Source of the DNA: a virus
Direction: 5' to 3' (one strand)
IMG/VR virus record: IMGVR_UViG_3300025824_000005
Span: 1 to 23,649 of that record
DNA length: 23,649 bases
Shown: in pieces, positions 21,581-23,649 of the stretch
Numbering within the stretch: the first letter of the stretch is position 1
Layout of the letters: the number at the start of each line of letters is the position of its first letter
Position numbers and translations under genes: made by a program
Notes under the pieces: model-generated
Seen by the model: the letters and a program-made list of their open reading frames with translations, nothing else
What the model was told of the DNA's origin: nothing
Database searches by the model: none

Positions 21581-23176
21581 TTATTTCCCAGCACCAGCTT
21601 GTTGATCGTCTTGGTTTGGATCCGCGATCGTTTTGTTTTGATTCGTTTGATTCCCATTGAATGCTTGCTCCAGCCCCAATTCTTTAATTTTGGTTTCTTC
21701 GCGTTTACGTTGCTCGAAACTCTCCTCCCAATCTTTGCCTTCCTGCGCGTAAATATCCGAGAACGTGACGATGCCGTTCTTTAACCCGACCTCTGCGGCC
21801 TGCGCTTCTTTTAACGGATCCACCCATTCCCAGCCCGGGGCGATCCAAGACGCGCCAGTCCAATAACGCTTGTTTTCGTAAAATGTGTCCGCGCTGATTT
21901 CACCGCGAAGATACGCCTCCTCTAAAACCATCTCCCAAATCGGCTGACAGAGTTTTCGAGCAAGCCATTCCTGCCGCATTTTGAAATAACGCCTCGCCTC
22001 AAGTAATGCCGCTCGCGCGCTCGAATAATTTGTTTTACTGAAATCTTTAGCCACCAGTTCATACGGCAAACCTAACGCCGCCGAAATTGCTTTTAAGATG
22101 CGATCTACGAACGGCTCAAAACTCGCCCCCGGCCTCTGCGGATTAAACGATGTGATACTCTCACCCGGCATTAAGTGCTTAATCATTCCCGGCTCTAGGC
22201 TCTCGAGAAGCTGACCTGACGGATTTCTGTCATATGCGCCGCCAGCTGATACGTCCATCGATGCTTCGGATGTGATAAAAAGAGAGAAACACGCCGCGAT
22301 CCGCGCGGCCACCAGCTCAGCTTCCGCGTATTCTCCAAGGTCTTTGAAATAAGTCAAAACCGGAGCGAAGAACGGAACTCCCCGCGTCTGCCCGGAACGC
22401 TGGACGTAATAAAGATGAAAAACATTTCTGCGGCCGTATTCGTTCTTGGCCGGTATCTCGGTAAATACTCTTTCGGCTTGCTTGGTATAGCGAATATCAC
22501 CGGGATGCGTCTTTTGAATGAAATACGAAACCGGTTCGCCCTTTTCGCCGATCTTCACGCCTGAACGTATCGACCGGTCACCCTGCATGCCGGTCGGCGT
22601 ATCCAACCGGTCTGATTCGATAATTTGCAAAGCCAACGAATACGGACGGTCTGGATCCTGAAGCATCATCGGGATGATAATTGCCTCGCCGTTTTCTAAA
22701 ATCTGTCTATCAACGAGTTCTTGAATCTCGTAAAAATCCATGCGGTTGCCAGCGTCCGCATACGACGTCCATTTCTTCCAAACACGCTCCGCGTCTTTCT
22801 GAAACGTACTTGCCGTACTCTCATCCATTCCAAGTGACTCTTTATCAATCCGCGACTGCGGACGAATGCCTGATCCGACCACATTGGTGGTCATAGTAGA
22901 GGTGATGCCTGACGCATGCGCGTCGTTGCGATTTAAGTCGCGGCTACGCTCCCTGATGTCTTTTAATTCAGGCAATAAGTCCGAGTCCGCAGAACCGCCG
23001 CCCGGGATCCACGATGAACGAAGCCGATCGCGGGAAGCACCTTTATAAGAACCGAACGAATCCGATAACTTGATCGCTTGCCGGAACATGCTTCTTTTGA
23101 AACCGGCCCGGGGAGAAAAAAACGAAATGAGACCGTCTAAACCACCCGACAACCTGTCAGAAAAAGTTTTTTTCAT
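21581..23176 (-). CDS. portal protein (lambda gpB-like, phage_portal_2)
   Basis: A 531-residue protein whose ATG overlaps the gpW-like stop (ATGA). Near residues 50-106 it has RLRSSWIPGGGSADSDLLPE and RERSRDLNRNDAHASGITST, then NVVGSGIRPQS, the hallmarks of the lambda-type portal. Later come IIESDRLDTP, FHLYYVQRSGQTRGVPFFAP and ISAALGLPYELVAKDFSKTN, then a YSSARAALLEARR helix near 385. Portals form the 12-fold DNA gate and bind the terminase, which should be encoded just beyond the window. The C-terminal tail is Gln/Asn-rich. Confidence 0.95.
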   Translation of the reverse strand: MKKTFSDRLSGGLDGLISFFSPRAGFKRSMFRQAIKLSDSFGSYKGASRDRLRSSWIPGGGSADSDLLPELKDIRERSRDLNRNDAHASGITSTMTTNVVGSGIRPQSRIDKESLGMDESTASTFQKDAERVWKKWTSYADAGNRMDFYEIQELVDRQILENGEAIIIPMMLQDPDRPYSLALQIIESDRLDTPTGMQGDRSIRSGVKIGEKGEPVSYFIQKTHPGDIRYTKQAERVFTEIPAKNEYGRRNVFHLYYVQRSGQTRGVPFFAPVLTYFKDLGEYAEAELVAARIAACFSLFITSEASMDVSAGGAYDRNPSGQLLESLEPGMIKHLMPGESITSFNPQRPGASFEPFVDRILKAISAALGLPYELVAKDFSKTNYSSARAALLEARRYFKMRQEWLARKLCQPIWEMVLEEAYLRGEISADTFYENKRYWTGASWIAPGWEWVDPLKEAQAAEVGLKNGIVTFSDIYAQEGKDWEESFEQRKREETKIKELGLEQAFNGNQTNQNKTIADPNQDDQQAGAGK

Positions 23177-23388
23177 GACGGACTCCCGAACGAAGCATAG
23201 GTTGTATTTTCACCGGAACCCGCTATCTCGCGGCGCAACTGATCCCGCAAGTTTCGCAACTCGTCTAAAGTGATGTATTGAAGATTTCTCCCGCCAATCG
23301 CATACGAATGCACCGCGCCGCCGGTAATTCGCGCGTTGATCGCGGTCTCAACGTTATCGAGCATTTCCTGCCTTGTTGGTGCGCTCAA
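23173..23388 (-). CDS. gpW-like head-tail joining protein, TTG start
   Basis: A 71-residue protein with a TTG start (23386-23388) supported by AGGAGG 6 bases upstream. It begins with APTRQEMLDNVETAINARIT, then SYAIGGRNLQYITLDELRNL and RDQLRREIAG, the helix-hairpin-helix layout of lambda gpW. gpW stabilises DNA in the head at the head-tail joint. It precedes the portal with a 4-base overlap, as in lambda. Confidence 0.85.
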   Translation of the reverse strand: MSAPTRQEMLDNVETAINARITGGAVHSYAIGGRNLQYITLDELRNLRDQLRREIAGSGENTTYASFGSPS

Positions 23389-23411
23389 ACCTGCCTCCTA
23401 TTTTTCCCAAT

Positions 23412-23447
23412 AAAAAGCCACCTCCCGCCAGTCGACTGGAGATGGCT
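23412..23447 (-). terminator. possible intrinsic terminator or attenuator before the head genes
   Basis: On the minus strand 23438-23447 (AGCCATCTCC) pairs over 10 bp with 23416-23425 (GGAGGTGGCT), with one G-U pair and a 12-base loop that itself holds the palindrome AGTCGACT. TTTTTA follows. The plus-strand version has an A-C mismatch. The gpW-like gene starts only 24 bases further on, with no promoter between. Bases 23448-23565 hold no convincing gene, although a 27-codon frame without a standard start crosses the hairpin and ends at 23398. Confidence 0.5.
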
Positions 23448-23565
23448 CTTTACAGCTATTGGGCGCGGCAACAGTGATCAGCTGTCCCGCTATAAATGTT
23501 CTACTTCAATATTACCTTAACCACATTTTTTGACAATGGGGTCGTTACTACGCAGTAGCAATAAG

Positions 23566-23649
23566 TCATTTATCCTCATCAACCTCAACTGATTTAAAAT
23601 TATGCCCGCATTTATAACAACTGTGATAACGAATCGGCGGGTGCGTCGA
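23566..23649 (-). CDS. zinc-ribbon protein, C-terminal end
   Basis: The minus-strand frame is open from the window edge to TGA at 23566-23568 and encodes THPPIRYHSCYKCGHNFKSV then EVDEDK. CYKCG is one CxxC knuckle followed by F.SVE, similar to the C-terminal knuckle of zinc-ribbon proteins. The start lies outside the window. An ATG overlaps the stop (AAATGA) but leads to only 22 codons. Confidence 0.6.
   Translation of the reverse strand, partial: STHPPIRYHSCYKCGHNFKSVEVDEDK

Noticed and set aside
23501-23569. A 22-codon frame (MTYCYCVVTTPLSK...) starting in the stop of the zinc-ribbon gene
   Set aside because: Too short, SD too close to the ATG, and no recognisable content. The overlap alone is not enough.
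1-23649. tRNA, rRNA, CRISPR array or insertion sequence
   Set aside because: No cloverleaf, no regular spaced repeats and no transposase motif were seen when reading both strands by eye; a tool-based scan could still find a short one.

Overview
The window reads as the left end of an integrated tailed phage (prophage) in a Gram-negative, probably anaerobic bacterium. Every supported gene is on the minus strand, so the biological order runs from 23649 down to 1. The host assignment is inference: the first ~300 bases encode the start of a Wzz-type polysaccharide chain-length protein, which fits a Gram-negative cell, and radical SAM enzymes favour low oxygen. An uncultured lineage such as Omnitrophota is possible, but nothing here proves it.

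Head module (23.65 to 18.0 kb): the end of a zinc-ribbon protein, a possible hairpin terminator, a gpW-like joining protein with a TTG start, a lambda-type portal, a prohead protease with a nested in-frame scaffold start, a DUF2190 decoration protein, a major capsid protein E, and gpFII-like, tail-completion and tail-terminator proteins. Terminase would lie just outside the window.

Tail module (17.6 to 8.3 kb): major tail protein, a tail chaperone pair joined by a classic -1 frameshift site, a short tape measure (516 aa), DUF2460, DUF2163, an NlpC/P60 peptidase fused to the J-like tail hub, a mini zinc ribbon and a fibre. Gene order resembles siphophages and gene transfer agents (DUF2460, DUF2163, peptidase, hub). 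No sheath gene is seen, so a non-contractile tail is likely.

Accessory island (8.3 to 3.0 kb): a Cys-rich three-repeat protein, an unknown 126-aa protein, three consecutive overlapping radical SAM/SPASM enzymes, a small virion-like beta protein and a DUF1566 (C-type-lectin-like) protein. This is the most unusual part. Radical SAM/SPASM enzymes usually modify peptides or proteins, and here they are embedded among tail-fibre or adhesin genes, so modification of a virion protein is a reasonable but unproven hypothesis.

Distal end (3.0 to 0.9 kb): a string of small genes, including three single-span membrane proteins that may contribute to lysis, ending in a strong minus-strand terminator at 907-941. 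Beyond it the DNA is AT-richer and holds an excisionase-like HTH gene with its own promoter, a leader region, and the truncated wzz-like gene. No integrase, tRNA, rRNA, CRISPR array or insertion sequence was seen.
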